In this document: one piece after another, positions 1-5,121 of the stretch
Layout: every line of letters begins with the position of its first letter
Position numbering within the stretch: position 1 is the first letter of the stretch
Assembly: GCA_903904635.1 (NCBI GenBank)
Contig: CAIVDH010000247.1
Span: 1 to 5,212 of the forward strand
Direction of reading: 5' to 3'
DNA: 5,212 nucleotides
Source of the DNA: an uncultured Burkholderiales bacterium
GTDB lineage: Bacteria > Pseudomonadota > Gammaproteobacteria > Burkholderiales > Burkholderiaceae_D
Program-made: the position numbers and the translations under genes
The notes under the pieces: generated by a model
What the model was told of the DNA's origin: nothing
What the model saw: the letters and a program-made list of their open reading frames with translations, nothing else
Databases searched by the model: none

Positions 1-900
1 CAATTGGGCGACGATCCATGGACCGGTCTGTCACGTCGTTACCCACAACATACCCGTCTGTTCGGTAAAGTCACCAACCTCACCGACTACGGCGCATTTG
101 TGGAAGTCGAGCAGGGCATAGAAGGTCTGGTTCACGTATCCGAAATGGATTGGACCAACAAGAACGTCGCACCAAACAAAGTTGTCCAGTTGGGCGATGA
201 AGTTGAAGTGATGGTTCTTGAAATTGATGAAGAGCGTCGCCGTATTAGCCTGGGCATGAAACAGTGCAAAGCTAATCCTTGGGATGACTTCGCAATTACA
301 CACAAAAAAGGCGATAAAGTTTCTGGCGCGATCAAGTCCATTACCGACTTCGGCGTGTTCATCGGCTTGCCTGGCAACATCGATGGCCTGGTACATCTGT
401 CCGATCTGTCATGGACCGAAACTGGCGAAGAAGCAGTTCGTCGTTTCAAGAAAGGTGACGATCTTGAAGCAGTCGTGCTGGCAATTGATGTTGAGCGTGA
501 GCGCGTCTCGCTGGGCGTCAAACAACTCGAAGGCGATCCGTTCAATAACTACTGCGCAATGAATGACAAAGGCGCATTGGTTACCGGTACCGTTAAGTCA
601 GTTGAGCCTAAAGGTGCGGTAATTGAGCTGGGTGAAGAAATTGAAGGCTATCTGCGTGCTTCTGAAATTTCACGCGATCGCGTGGAAGATGCCGGCACTC
701 ACCTGAAAGTAGGCGATACCGTTGAAGCGATGGTTCTCAATATCGACCGCAAAGCACGCAGCATCCAGTTGTCAATCAAGGCAAAAGACAATGTCGATAC
801 ACAGGAAGCCATGCAGAAAATCACAACTGATTCCGCTGCATCTTCAGGTACGACTAGCTTAGGTGCATTGTTGAAGGCGAAGCTCGATAATAAGAGCTGA
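1..900 (+). CDS. rpsA: 30S ribosomal protein S1, C-terminal part (5' end outside window)
   Basis: S1 binds mRNA on the 30S subunit and helps load structured or weak-SD transcripts. The reading frame is open from base 1 and ends in TGA at 898-900, giving 299 codons. The E. coli protein is about 557 residues with six S1/OB domains, so roughly the second half is present. Three S1 repeats are visible. The first holds [22 protein letters not shown], the S1 signature, followed by the conserved [16 protein letters not shown] linker. The second holds [24 protein letters not shown]. The third is more divergent and holds [16 protein letters not shown]. These correspond to domains 4, 5 and 6. A low-complexity Ser/Thr/Ala/Lys tail follows. 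The leftmost in-frame TTG at 4 is an internal leucine codon (…KQLGDDPW…), not a start. ihfB follows 14 bp later, which suggests co-transcription. Identification is very secure from family-wide motifs. Confidence 0.97.
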   Translation, partial: QLGDDPWTGLSRRYPQHTRLFGKVTNLTDYGAFVEVEQGIEGLVHVSEMDWTNKNVAPNKVVQLGDEVEVMVLEIDEERRRISLGMKQCKANPWDDFAITHKKGDKVSGAIKSITDFGVFIGLPGNIDGLVHLSDLSWTETGEEAVRRFKKGDDLEAVVLAIDVERERVSLGVKQLEGDPFNNYCAMNDKGALVTGTVKSVEPKGAVIELGEEIEGYLRASEISRDRVEDAGTHLKVGDTVEAMVLNIDRKARSIQLSIKAKDNVDTQEAMQKITTDSAASSGTTSLGALLKAKLDNKS

Positions 901-914
901 TCCGGATACGGCAC

Positions 915-1220
915 ATGACAAAGTCGGAGCTGATTGCCCGTCTGGCTGAGCGTTATCCGCAACTGGTTGCCAAGGATGCGGATTTCGCGGTCAAAACCCT
1001 GCTTGATGCGATGACAGATGCACTTTCATCAGGTCAGCGCATAGAGATAAGGGGTTTTGGCAGCTTTGCTCTGAACAGCAGGCCGCCGCGCATCGGTCGT
1101 AATCCCAAGTCGGGTGATACTGTGATGGTTCCTGAAAAACGGGTGCCTCACTTTAAACCTGGCAAGGAATTACGCGAGCGTGTAGATGCGATGGTTGGTC
1201 AGCCGATCATGGATGACTGA
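915..1220 (+). CDS. ihfB: Integration host factor subunit beta
   Basis: IHF-beta pairs with IHF-alpha to form a nucleoid protein that bends DNA sharply at specific sites, with roles in transcription, replication and recombination. The 101-residue product begins MTKSELI and carries the family signature [10 protein letters not shown] (residues 42-51) and GRNPKSGD (61-68). Pro64, the residue that intercalates into DNA at the kink, is present, as are Glu44 and Arg46, which contribute to sequence recognition in the E. coli protein. [14 protein letters not shown] closes the fold. E. coli IHF-beta has 94 residues; here a short extra tail ([11 protein letters not shown]) follows the conserved end. 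NPKSG together with the overall match to IHF-beta argues against HU or IHF-alpha. The ATG at 915 lies 14 bp after the rpsA stop and has only a weak SD (cgga), so translation may rely on coupling or high message abundance. A strong terminator follows 17 bp after the stop codon. Confidence 0.97.
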   Translation: MTKSELIARLAERYPQLVAKDADFAVKTLLDAMTDALSSGQRIEIRGFGSFALNSRPPRIGRNPKSGDTVMVPEKRVPHFKPGKELRERVDAMVGQPIMDD

Positions 1221-1237
1221 GCTTGCTGAGTTACTGT

Positions 1238-1267
1238 AAAACGGCATCTACGGATGCCGTTTTTTTT
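1238..1267 (+). terminator. Intrinsic terminator after ihfB with a UACG tetraloop
   Basis: Bases 1242-1248 (cggcatc) pair perfectly with 1253-1259 (gatgccg) around the loop TACG at 1249-1252. Four A residues (1238-1241) precede the stem and eight T residues (1260-1267) follow it, so the stem can extend by A-U pairs. C(UACG)G belongs to the exceptionally stable UNCG tetraloop class. This is a textbook Rho-independent terminator ending the rpsA-ihfB transcript and separating it from lapAB. Confidence 0.93.
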
Positions 1268-1271
1268 CGCG

Positions 1272-1277
1272 TACAAT
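1272..1277 (+). promoter_or_regulatory. Possible -10 box for lapA-lapB
   Basis: TACAAT matches the sigma-70 -10 consensus at five of six positions. It sits just past the ihfB terminator and about 40 bp upstream of the lapA ATG, where a new promoter would be expected. No good -35 hexamer lies 16-18 bp upstream, since that space is the terminator hairpin. The call rests mainly on position and is weak. Confidence 0.3.
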
Positions 1278-1317
1278 TCTTGCAGAATTACATGTAGTGC
1301 TGATACGGGCATACCCC

Positions 1318-1641
1318 ATGAAGATAATTTTCCGACTCTTTGCCTTCCTGCTGTTTGTTATTTTTTTCGGCTTCGCGCTGAAAAATACGGAAGAAGTTGT
1401 GCTCCACCTTTACTGGAATGCGCAAACAAAATCACCGCTAATCTTGCTGCTGCTCGCTTTTTTTGTTGTTGGAGCGGCAATGGGGGTATTGGCTATGACG
1501 AGTACAGTCTTGCGTTATAAGCGCGAGTTGGCAAACCAGAAAAAACTGCTGGCGCGATTGCAAAAAGAAATGGAAGCAGAGGCCACGAGCAAAAACAACC
1601 CACCAATGACGGATTTATTCATAGAACAGGTGGGCATTTGA
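1318..1641 (+). CDS. lapA: Lipopolysaccharide assembly protein A (LapA, DUF1049 family)
   Basis: LapA is a small inner-membrane protein that works with LapB in LPS assembly and FtsH-dependent control of LpxC. The 107-residue product shows two hydrophobic segments, about residues 3-21 (IIFRLFAFLLFVIFFGFAL) and 39-60, joined by a short polar loop with the family-like stretch LKNTEEVVLHLYWN. A basic, heptad-like cytoplasmic helix follows (about 66-89, YKRELANQKKLLARLQKEME). This topology and size match E. coli LapA (about 102 residues). I chose the ATG at 1318 because MKIIFRLF aligns with the usual LapA start and ACGGG lies about 9 nt upstream. An in-frame GTG at 1297 would add MLIRAYP, which looks like leader sequence. 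lapB starts 43 bp after the stop codon, so the two are likely one transcription unit. Confidence 0.9.
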   Translation: MKIIFRLFAFLLFVIFFGFALKNTEEVVLHLYWNAQTKSPLILLLLAFFVVGAAMGVLAMTSTVLRYKRELANQKKLLARLQKEMEAEATSKNNPPMTDLFIEQVGI

Positions 1642-1684
1642 AATCAGATATTTTTAGTTTTACTCATGCTGAGCGAGTTCAGTA

Positions 1685-2866
1685 ATGGAATTTGAAACCT
1701 GGTGGTTACTTGGGGTGCCGTTCTTTTTCGCCTTAGGCTGGATTGCCGCCCGGGTCGATATACGCCATCTGATTGCTGAATCACGTAGCCTGCCGCGCAG
1801 CTATTACAAGGGCCTCAATGCGTTGCTTGACGAGGAGCCAGATAAGGCGATTGAACTTTTTATAGAAATTGCCCGGCTTGATCCTGAAATAGCCGAGCTG
1901 CACTTCGCACTAGGAAAATTATTTCGCCAGCGCGGTGACATCGAGCGCGCTGTCAGAGTGCATCAAAATTTACTGGCGCGTTCCGACTTATTGCCAGAGG
2001 TGGCAAGTCAGGCTAAATATGAGCTTGGTCAGGATTATCTCAAGGCTGGATTACTTGATCGCGCAGAAGAAACGTTTAATCAACTCGCCCTCACACTTTA
2101 CGGAGCTAATGCACGACGTGCGTTGCTGGAAATTTATCAGCGTGAAAAACAATGGACGCGTGCCATAGAAGCTGCTTGTGCGCTTCAGGAATCAGGCGTG
2201 GGTAATTTTCAAAAAGAGATTGCGCAGTTTCATTGCGAGCTGGCGCAGGATGAACTGGTACATGCCGATCCTGATACAGCGCTGGCCACTCTGGAAAAAG
2301 CCTTGTCGTTTGATCGTAGTAATGTGCGTGCCATGATCTTGATAGGCGATGCGCTCTTAGCCAAAGGTGATACGGAAGGCGCATTGCGCGCATGGGGTCG
2401 TGTCGAGCAACAAAGTGTGCCGCATGTGGCCTTGGTTGCGCAGCGATTGATGAATGGTTATCGTACAGTTGGTCGTGCGCGCGAAGGTGTGAATTTACTT
2501 AAAGCTTATCTGGCCGAAGCATCCTCAATTGATTTGCTGGAAGTGGTTTTCAAGGCTGTACTTGAACTTGATGGTCATGAGAGTGCCAATGAGCTAGTCA
2601 GCGCCGAGCTGCATAGAACACCCACCTTGCTAGGGTTAGATAAATTGCTTGAGGCACGCCTCATGCATGCGCCACCTGAAAATCGCACAGAATTATCCAT
2701 GGTAAAAAATCTGGTTGGTGGTTATGCGCAAAAATTTGCGCGCTATCAGTGTAACCATTGCGGCTTCAAAGCCAAACAATTTTATTGGCAATGCCCTGGC
2801 TGCAGCCGGTGGGAAAGCTATGCGCCGCGTCGTACGGAAGAGCTCTCTGTAATGAATCAGGCATAA
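1685..2866 (+). CDS. lapB: Lipopolysaccharide assembly protein B (LapB/YciM)
   Basis: LapB is an essential or near-essential inner-membrane TPR protein that presents LpxC, the committed enzyme of lipid A synthesis, to FtsH, and coordinates LPS assembly. The 393 residues (E. coli: 389) show the full family architecture. An N-terminal membrane anchor spans about residues 6-22 (WWLLGVPFFFALGWIAA). A cytoplasmic array of TPR-like helical repeats runs from about 40 to 330, beginning with YKGLNALLDEEPDKAIELFIEIARLDPE. A C-terminal rubredoxin-like metal-binding domain has Cys356, Cys359, Cys370 and Cys373 (CNHCG…CPGC), followed by the conserved W and the basic RR. All four cysteines are intact and lie near the E. 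coli positions. The start at 1685 gives the anchor directly; a weak SD (gagcgag, 1671-1677) precedes it. The gene follows lapA and is followed by an AT-rich gap of 206 bp. Confidence 0.95.
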   Translation: MEFETWWLLGVPFFFALGWIAARVDIRHLIAESRSLPRSYYKGLNALLDEEPDKAIELFIEIARLDPEIAELHFALGKLFRQRGDIERAVRVHQNLLARSDLLPEVASQAKYELGQDYLKAGLLDRAEETFNQLALTLYGANARRALLEIYQREKQWTRAIEAACALQESGVGNFQKEIAQFHCELAQDELVHADPDTALATLEKALSFDRSNVRAMILIGDALLAKGDTEGALRAWGRVEQQSVPHVALVAQRLMNGYRTVGRAREGVNLLKAYLAEASSIDLLEVVFKAVLELDGHESANELVSAELHRTPTLLGLDKLLEARLMHAPPENRTELSMVKNLVGGYAQKFARYQCNHCGFKAKQFYWQCPGCSRWESYAPRRTEELSVMNQA

Positions 2867-2944
2867 ATAATTTACGCTCAAATTAGACCAAATAAAAACT
2901 AAATGCGTAATGCGGGTGCGTTAATCGCCATCTTTCGGTTTAAA

Positions 2945-2973
2945 TTTATTATGCCGATTAATCATTCTATATA
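2945..2973 (+). promoter_or_regulatory. Candidate sigma-70 promoter upstream of the ComEA-like gene
   Basis: TTTATT at 2945-2950 (weak -35, three of six matches) is spaced 17 bp from TATATA at 2968-2973 (-10-like). Transcription would start near 2980 and give a leader of about 90 nt containing the inverted repeat at 3003-3049. The gap is AT-rich, so such matches arise easily. A rival is TTAATG (3001-3006), 18 bp from TAAAAT (3025-3030), which would place the inverted repeat around the promoter itself. Confidence 0.3.
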
Positions 2974-3002
2974 TCATCATCTTTCTTGATTTCTTGTCGT
3001 TT

Positions 3003-3049
3003 AATGCAACGTCAGTCGCAAAAATAAAATGCGTCACTGACGTTTCATT
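3003..3049. repeat. Long imperfect inverted repeat upstream of the ComEA-like gene
   Basis: Arms 3003-3016 (aatgcaacgtcagt) and 3036-3049 (actgacgtttcatt) pair at 13 of 14 positions, with a perfect 9-bp core (AACGTCAGT/ACTGACGTT). Inside, cgca (3017-3020) pairs with tgcg (3030-3033), leaving a 9-nt A-rich loop and a 2-nt bulge. It ends 11 bp before the SD AGGAGA (3061-3066). Only four T residues (3048-3051) occur at its base, two of them in the stem, so it is a poor terminator. It may be an operator, a leader RNA structure, or a degenerate lapB terminator. Confidence 0.75.
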
Positions 3050-3072
3050 TTAAACAAAACAGGAGAAATTTT

Positions 3073-3432
3073 ATGTTGAAAGTATGTGCATTAATTGCTG
3101 CAAGTTTATTATTGTTTTGTGGTCAGGCCTTTGCTGTAGTTGAAATCAACAGTGCAGATCAGGCGGCATTAGATAGCATTGCAGGTATCGGACCTGCCAC
3201 CTCAAAAGCAATTTTAGAGGAGCGCAAAAAAGGCGGTAATTTCAAGGACTGGTCTGATTTGGAACTGCGTGTAAAAGGCGTAGGCGAAAAAAATTCAATC
3301 AAACTCTCTGCGGCCGGATTGGTTGTTAATGGTCAGACACATCAGGGTGCTTCAGCGAGCAAGTCTGCTAAGCCCGGATCTAATGCCAAAACACCAGCTG
3401 AAGCAGTGAAGGTGAACGAAAAACAGAAGTAA
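3073..3432 (+). CDS. Secreted helix-hairpin-helix (ComEA-like) protein
   Basis: The 119-residue product starts with a clear Sec signal peptide: MLK, a hydrophobic core at about residues 4-17, then GQAFA with likely cleavage after Ala21. The cysteine at 16 lacks a proper lipobox. The mature protein opens VVEINSADQAALDSIAGIGPATSKAILEERK, the hallmark of the ComEA/HhH family; the first hairpin is GIGPAT (38-43). A second, less regular helix-hairpin-helix half contains VKGVGEKN (67-74). From about residue 84 a Lys/Ala/Ser-rich, probably disordered basic tail follows. ComEA proteins bind incoming DNA in the periplasm during natural transformation. Here only the HhH unit is present, and no other competence gene is in the window, so a competence role is inference. 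The start is secure: AGGAGA at 3061-3066 lies 6 nt before the ATG, the best SD in the window. It appears to be monocistronic. Confidence 0.85.
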   Translation: MLKVCALIAASLLLFCGQAFAVVEINSADQAALDSIAGIGPATSKAILEERKKGGNFKDWSDLELRVKGVGEKNSIKLSAAGLVVNGQTHQGASASKSAKPGSNAKTPAEAVKVNEKQK

Positions 3433-3441
3433 TGGTGGAGA

Positions 3442-3474
3442 ATTTCAGTTTCATAGCTAAATTGAAACTGAAAT
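3442..3474. repeat. 12-bp perfect inverted repeat downstream of the ComEA-like gene
   Basis: ATTTCAGTTTCA (3442-3453) is an exact reverse complement of 3463-3474, with a 9-nt loop. It begins 9 bp after the stop codon. No T-tract follows on either strand, so it is not a standard terminator. The element ACTGAAAT in the right arm (3467-3474) recurs directly at 3482-3489. It could stabilise the mRNA 3' end or bind a protein. Confidence 0.7.
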
Positions 3475-3512
3475 AATTGCTACTGAAATATGATTAAGCG
3501 ACTTTGACAGCT

Positions 3513-3535
3513 CCCGGCCACAAGCGGCCGGGTTT
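3513..3535 (+). terminator. Probable terminator after the ComEA-like gene
   Basis: CCCGGCC (3513-3519) pairs perfectly with GGCCGGG (3526-3532) around the 6-nt loop acaagc. It is the only GC-rich hairpin in the gap between this gene and cysM. The T run is just three bases (3533-3535) before ACCC, so intrinsic termination may be inefficient. GGG-TTT-ACCC (3530-3539) could form a small competing fold. Confidence 0.6.
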
Positions 3536-3602
3536 ACCCAGAGATTTCGGCATAAAACGATAGGCCGCTTAAATTCGTCGCTGCGATTAGAATAGCTGTT
3601 TG

Positions 3603-3608
3603 TATAAA
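3603..3608 (+). promoter_or_regulatory. Possible -10 box for cysM
   Basis: TATAAA matches the -10 consensus at five of six positions and is preceded directly by TG. No recognisable -35 lies 16-18 bp upstream. If used, transcription would begin near 3615 and leave a leader of only about 10 nt before the cysM ATG, which also lacks a clear SD. Weak call based on position and match. Confidence 0.3.
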
Positions 3609-3624
3609 TGCGAATCGGCCAGCC

Positions 3625-4527
3625 ATGCAATACCCAACCATAGAGGATCTGATCGGCAACACGCCATTGGTACAGATCAGGCATATTGCTGGCGCGGATG
3701 CTGCCAGCCGAAATAACATCATCCTAGGCAAAATGGAGGGCAATAATCCTGCCGGGTCGGTCAAAGACAGGCCAGCGCACTTCATGATTAAGTGCGCTGA
3801 GGAGCGCGGGCAAATCAAACCTGGCGATACCCTGATTGAAGCGACCAGTGGAAATACGGGCATAGCTTTGGCTATGGCTGCTGCCATGCGCGGATATAAA
3901 ATGATTTTGCTTATGCCGGAAAATCTCAGCCTTGAGCGTAGACAAAGCATGGCCGCTTATGGCGCAGAGATCATCCTCACGCCCAAGGCTGGCGGTATGG
4001 AATATGCGCGTGATCTTGCAGCGCAAATGGAAAAAGAGCGTAAAGGCATTATTCTTGATCAGTTTGCCAACCCGGATAATCCCCGCGCCCATTACGAAGG
4101 CACAGGCCCTGAAATCTGGCGCGATACAAATGGTAGCGTTACCCATTTTGTCAGTGCTATGGGCACGACCGGTACGATTATGGGTGTTTCAAGTTATCTA
4201 AAAGAACAAAATCCGGCTATACAGATTATTGGCGCGCAGCCCGAAGAAGGCTCGCAAATTCCTGGTATACGTAAATGGCCTGAAGCTTATCTTCCTAAAA
4301 TTTTTGATCGCAGCCGGGTAGATAGAATTGAAAATGTCAGTCAATCGGTTGCAGAAGTAATGGCCAGAAGAATGGCTGCAGAAGAAGGTATTTTTTGCGG
4401 CATTTCAGCCGCAGGTGCTTGCGAGGTTGCTTTACGCGTTTCACAAACTACAGAGAATGCCACGATTGTTTTTATTGTGTGCGACAGGGGTGATCGCTAT
4501 TTATCTACGGGTGTTTTTCCAGCCTGA
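3625..4527 (+). CDS. cysM: Cysteine synthase B (O-acetylserine sulfhydrylase B)
   Basis: This PLP enzyme converts O-acetyl-L-serine plus sulfide to L-cysteine in the cytoplasm; the CysM type can also use thiosulfate to give S-sulfocysteine. The 300-residue product has the fold-type II landmarks in order: GNTPLV (11-16), NNPAGSVKDR with the PLP-binding Lys47, the substrate loop TSGNTGIALA (74-83), the phosphate-binding GTTGT (180-184), and CDRGDRYLSTGVF near the C-terminus with Cys286. CysM rather than CysK is indicated by NNPAGSVKDR, by PEEGSQIPGIRKWP (206-219, where CysK has a longer loop) and by VCDRGD instead of PSSGER. The motif GISAAGA (259-265) differs from E. coli GVSSGGA but keeps the first serine, which aligns with the pyridine-nitrogen ligand; I recall this as common in betaproteobacteria. 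The ATG at 3625 gives the expected N-terminus (YPTIEDLIGNTPLV), although its SD is weak. No cysteine-pathway partner lies beside it. Confidence 0.96.
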   Translation: MQYPTIEDLIGNTPLVQIRHIAGADAASRNNIILGKMEGNNPAGSVKDRPAHFMIKCAEERGQIKPGDTLIEATSGNTGIALAMAAAMRGYKMILLMPENLSLERRQSMAAYGAEIILTPKAGGMEYARDLAAQMEKERKGIILDQFANPDNPRAHYEGTGPEIWRDTNGSVTHFVSAMGTTGTIMGVSSYLKEQNPAIQIIGAQPEEGSQIPGIRKWPEAYLPKIFDRSRVDRIENVSQSVAEVMARRMAAEEGIFCGISAAGACEVALRVSQTTENATIVFIVCDRGDRYLSTGVFPA

Positions 4528-4533
4528 AAATTT

Positions 4534-4554
4534 GATATGGCCAGTAGTCATATC
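4534..4554. repeat. Small hairpin just after cysM
   Basis: GATATGGC (4534-4541) can pair with GTCATATC (4547-4554), eight pairs including one G·U, around a 5-nt loop. It begins 7 bp after the cysM stop. There is no T-tract, so a role in termination or 3'-end stability is only possible. Confidence 0.4.
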
Positions 4555-4600
4555 TAATGCAACTCGTCAGAGCTAACTGCGTATGCTTGTTTAATAGAAT

Positions 4601-4650
4601 CTGGCTTTACTTAAAGTTCCCCCGTTTAATTACACCTTGAGTAAAGCCAG
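4601..4650. repeat. Inverted repeat in the convergent gap between cysM and the HTH gene
   Basis: CTGGCTTTACT (4601-4611) is an exact reverse complement of 4640-4650. Pairing can extend inward by a G·U and two A-U pairs (4612-4614 with 4637-4639). The interior is about 22 nt and includes a run of five C. It sits between the 3' ends of two convergent genes, where a bidirectional terminator would be expected, but neither side has a T-run. The rest of 4528-4679 shows no gene. Confidence 0.65.
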
Positions 4651-4679
4651 CGGTCTTGTATGCGGTTATCCGCTTATTT

Positions 4680-5003
4680 TTATTGCATGGCGCCTAACTG
4701 TTTTGGTTTGAACTGTTTGTCACTAATACGGAATTTCTCGCGTCGATCTCCCATCAGTATGCGTAACTCACGAATGCTCAATTCGCTTACTTCGTGCATG
4801 CGTATCAATAGCGAGGCACCTACAGGCAATCTTCGGTGTCTGATTTTACTTATCACCGGTGGCGCCACTTCCAGCGCTCTCGAAAGTGCAGCGTCATTCT
4901 TTAAATGCAGCTTTTCTATCAGGGAATCCAGTAGATTATTCGGATCATAAGCTATCTGATCTGCGAGCCGACTGCTGTCTTGATTGTCAAACTGAGTAGT
5001 CAT
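4680..5003 (-). CDS. Small Cro/CI-like helix-turn-helix DNA-binding protein
   Basis: A small predicted DNA-binding protein of unknown target. From the Met at 5003 it has 107 residues. A helical region NNLLDSLIEKLHLKNDAALSRALEVAPPVISKIRHRRLPVGASLLIRMHEVSELSIRELRILMG resembles the lambda-repressor/XRE fold: helix 2 in AALSRALEV, turn at APP, recognition helix in VISKIRHRR. A basic tail (DRREKFRISDKQFKPKQ) follows. There is no sensor domain, enzymatic motif or membrane segment. Start choice is uncertain. The frame extends to an ATG at 5066 (128 residues), but the added 21 residues (MNLSINCRSSPNHFAIWDFDN) look unlike the rest and have no SD at normal spacing. MTTQFDNQDSSRLADQ is the more natural N-terminus, though its SD (GGGA) is also weak. 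The gene is convergent with cysM. I recall similar conserved hypothetical proteins in Oxalobacteraceae-type bacteria, but cannot confirm this. Confidence 0.8.
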   Translation of the reverse strand: MTTQFDNQDSSRLADQIAYDPNNLLDSLIEKLHLKNDAALSRALEVAPPVISKIRHRRLPVGASLLIRMHEVSELSIRELRILMGDRREKFRISDKQFKPKQLGAMQ

Positions 5004-5102
5004 GTTGTCAAAATCCCATATGGCAAAGTGGTTTGGTGAGCTGCGGCAGTTGATGCTCAAATTCATGGATCTGGTTTTGCCATCAACACCTGACAGAGCT
5101 TT

Positions 5103-5113
5103 ACAAGACTTGT
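5103..5113. promoter_or_regulatory. Palindrome at the predicted start site of the HTH gene, operator candidate
   Basis: ACAAG-A-CTTGT is a perfect 5-1-5 palindrome. It lies right where transcription from the TATAAT box at 5116-5121 would begin. Small Cro/CI-type regulators often repress themselves through palindromes at +1, so this is a reasonable autoregulatory operator candidate. No binding evidence exists in the sequence beyond symmetry and position. Confidence 0.35.
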
Positions 5114-5115
5114 GA

Positions 5116-5121
5116 ATTATA
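5116..5121 (-). promoter_or_regulatory. Consensus -10 box for the HTH gene
   Basis: On the minus strand this reads TATAAT, a perfect sigma-70 -10 hexamer. The hexamer 17 bp upstream (GAATTA) is a poor -35. Transcription would start near 5109, giving a leader of about 43 nt to the ATG at 5066 or about 106 nt to the ATG at 5003. The surrounding DNA is very AT-rich, which weakens the evidence somewhat. Confidence 0.5.

Noticed and set aside
31..545. Two long reverse-strand frames opposite rpsA
   Set aside because: They lie antisense to a highly conserved gene, show no recognisable domain and have no independent start signals.
1297..1317. GTG start for lapA adding seven residues (MLIRAYP)
   Set aside because: The ATG at 1318 gives the family-typical N-terminus and has a purine-rich ACGGG at suitable spacing; the extra residues resemble leader sequence.
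1254..1520. 88-codon forward frame over the ihfB terminator and lapA
   Set aside because: It starts within the terminator hairpin, overlaps lapA in another frame and encodes an unlikely Cys-rich sequence; a shadow frame.
2921..2961. Inverted repeat TTAATCG (2921-2927) / CGATTAA (2955-2961)
   Set aside because: Only seven base pairs around a 27-nt AT-rich interior; easily expected by chance in this gap.
3457..3684. 75-codon reverse frame over the cysM upstream region
   Set aside because: It spans the terminator hairpin and the start of cysM, and its translation has no recognisable features.
3534..4146. Long reverse frames (138 and 140 codons) opposite cysM
   Set aside because: Their long extent follows from cysM codon composition; no family resemblance or start signal supports them.
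3625..4527. Calling this gene cysK or cystathionine beta-synthase
   Set aside because: NNPAGSVKDR, the PEEGSQIPGIRKWP loop and the CDRGDRYLSTGVF end are CysM-type; there is no heme or CBS regulatory domain, and the length fits CysM.
4660..4950. 96-codon forward frame opposite the HTH gene
   Set aside because: The minus-strand frame encodes a coherent HTH protein, whereas this one is Ser/Arg/Leu-rich without pattern, typical of an antisense shadow.
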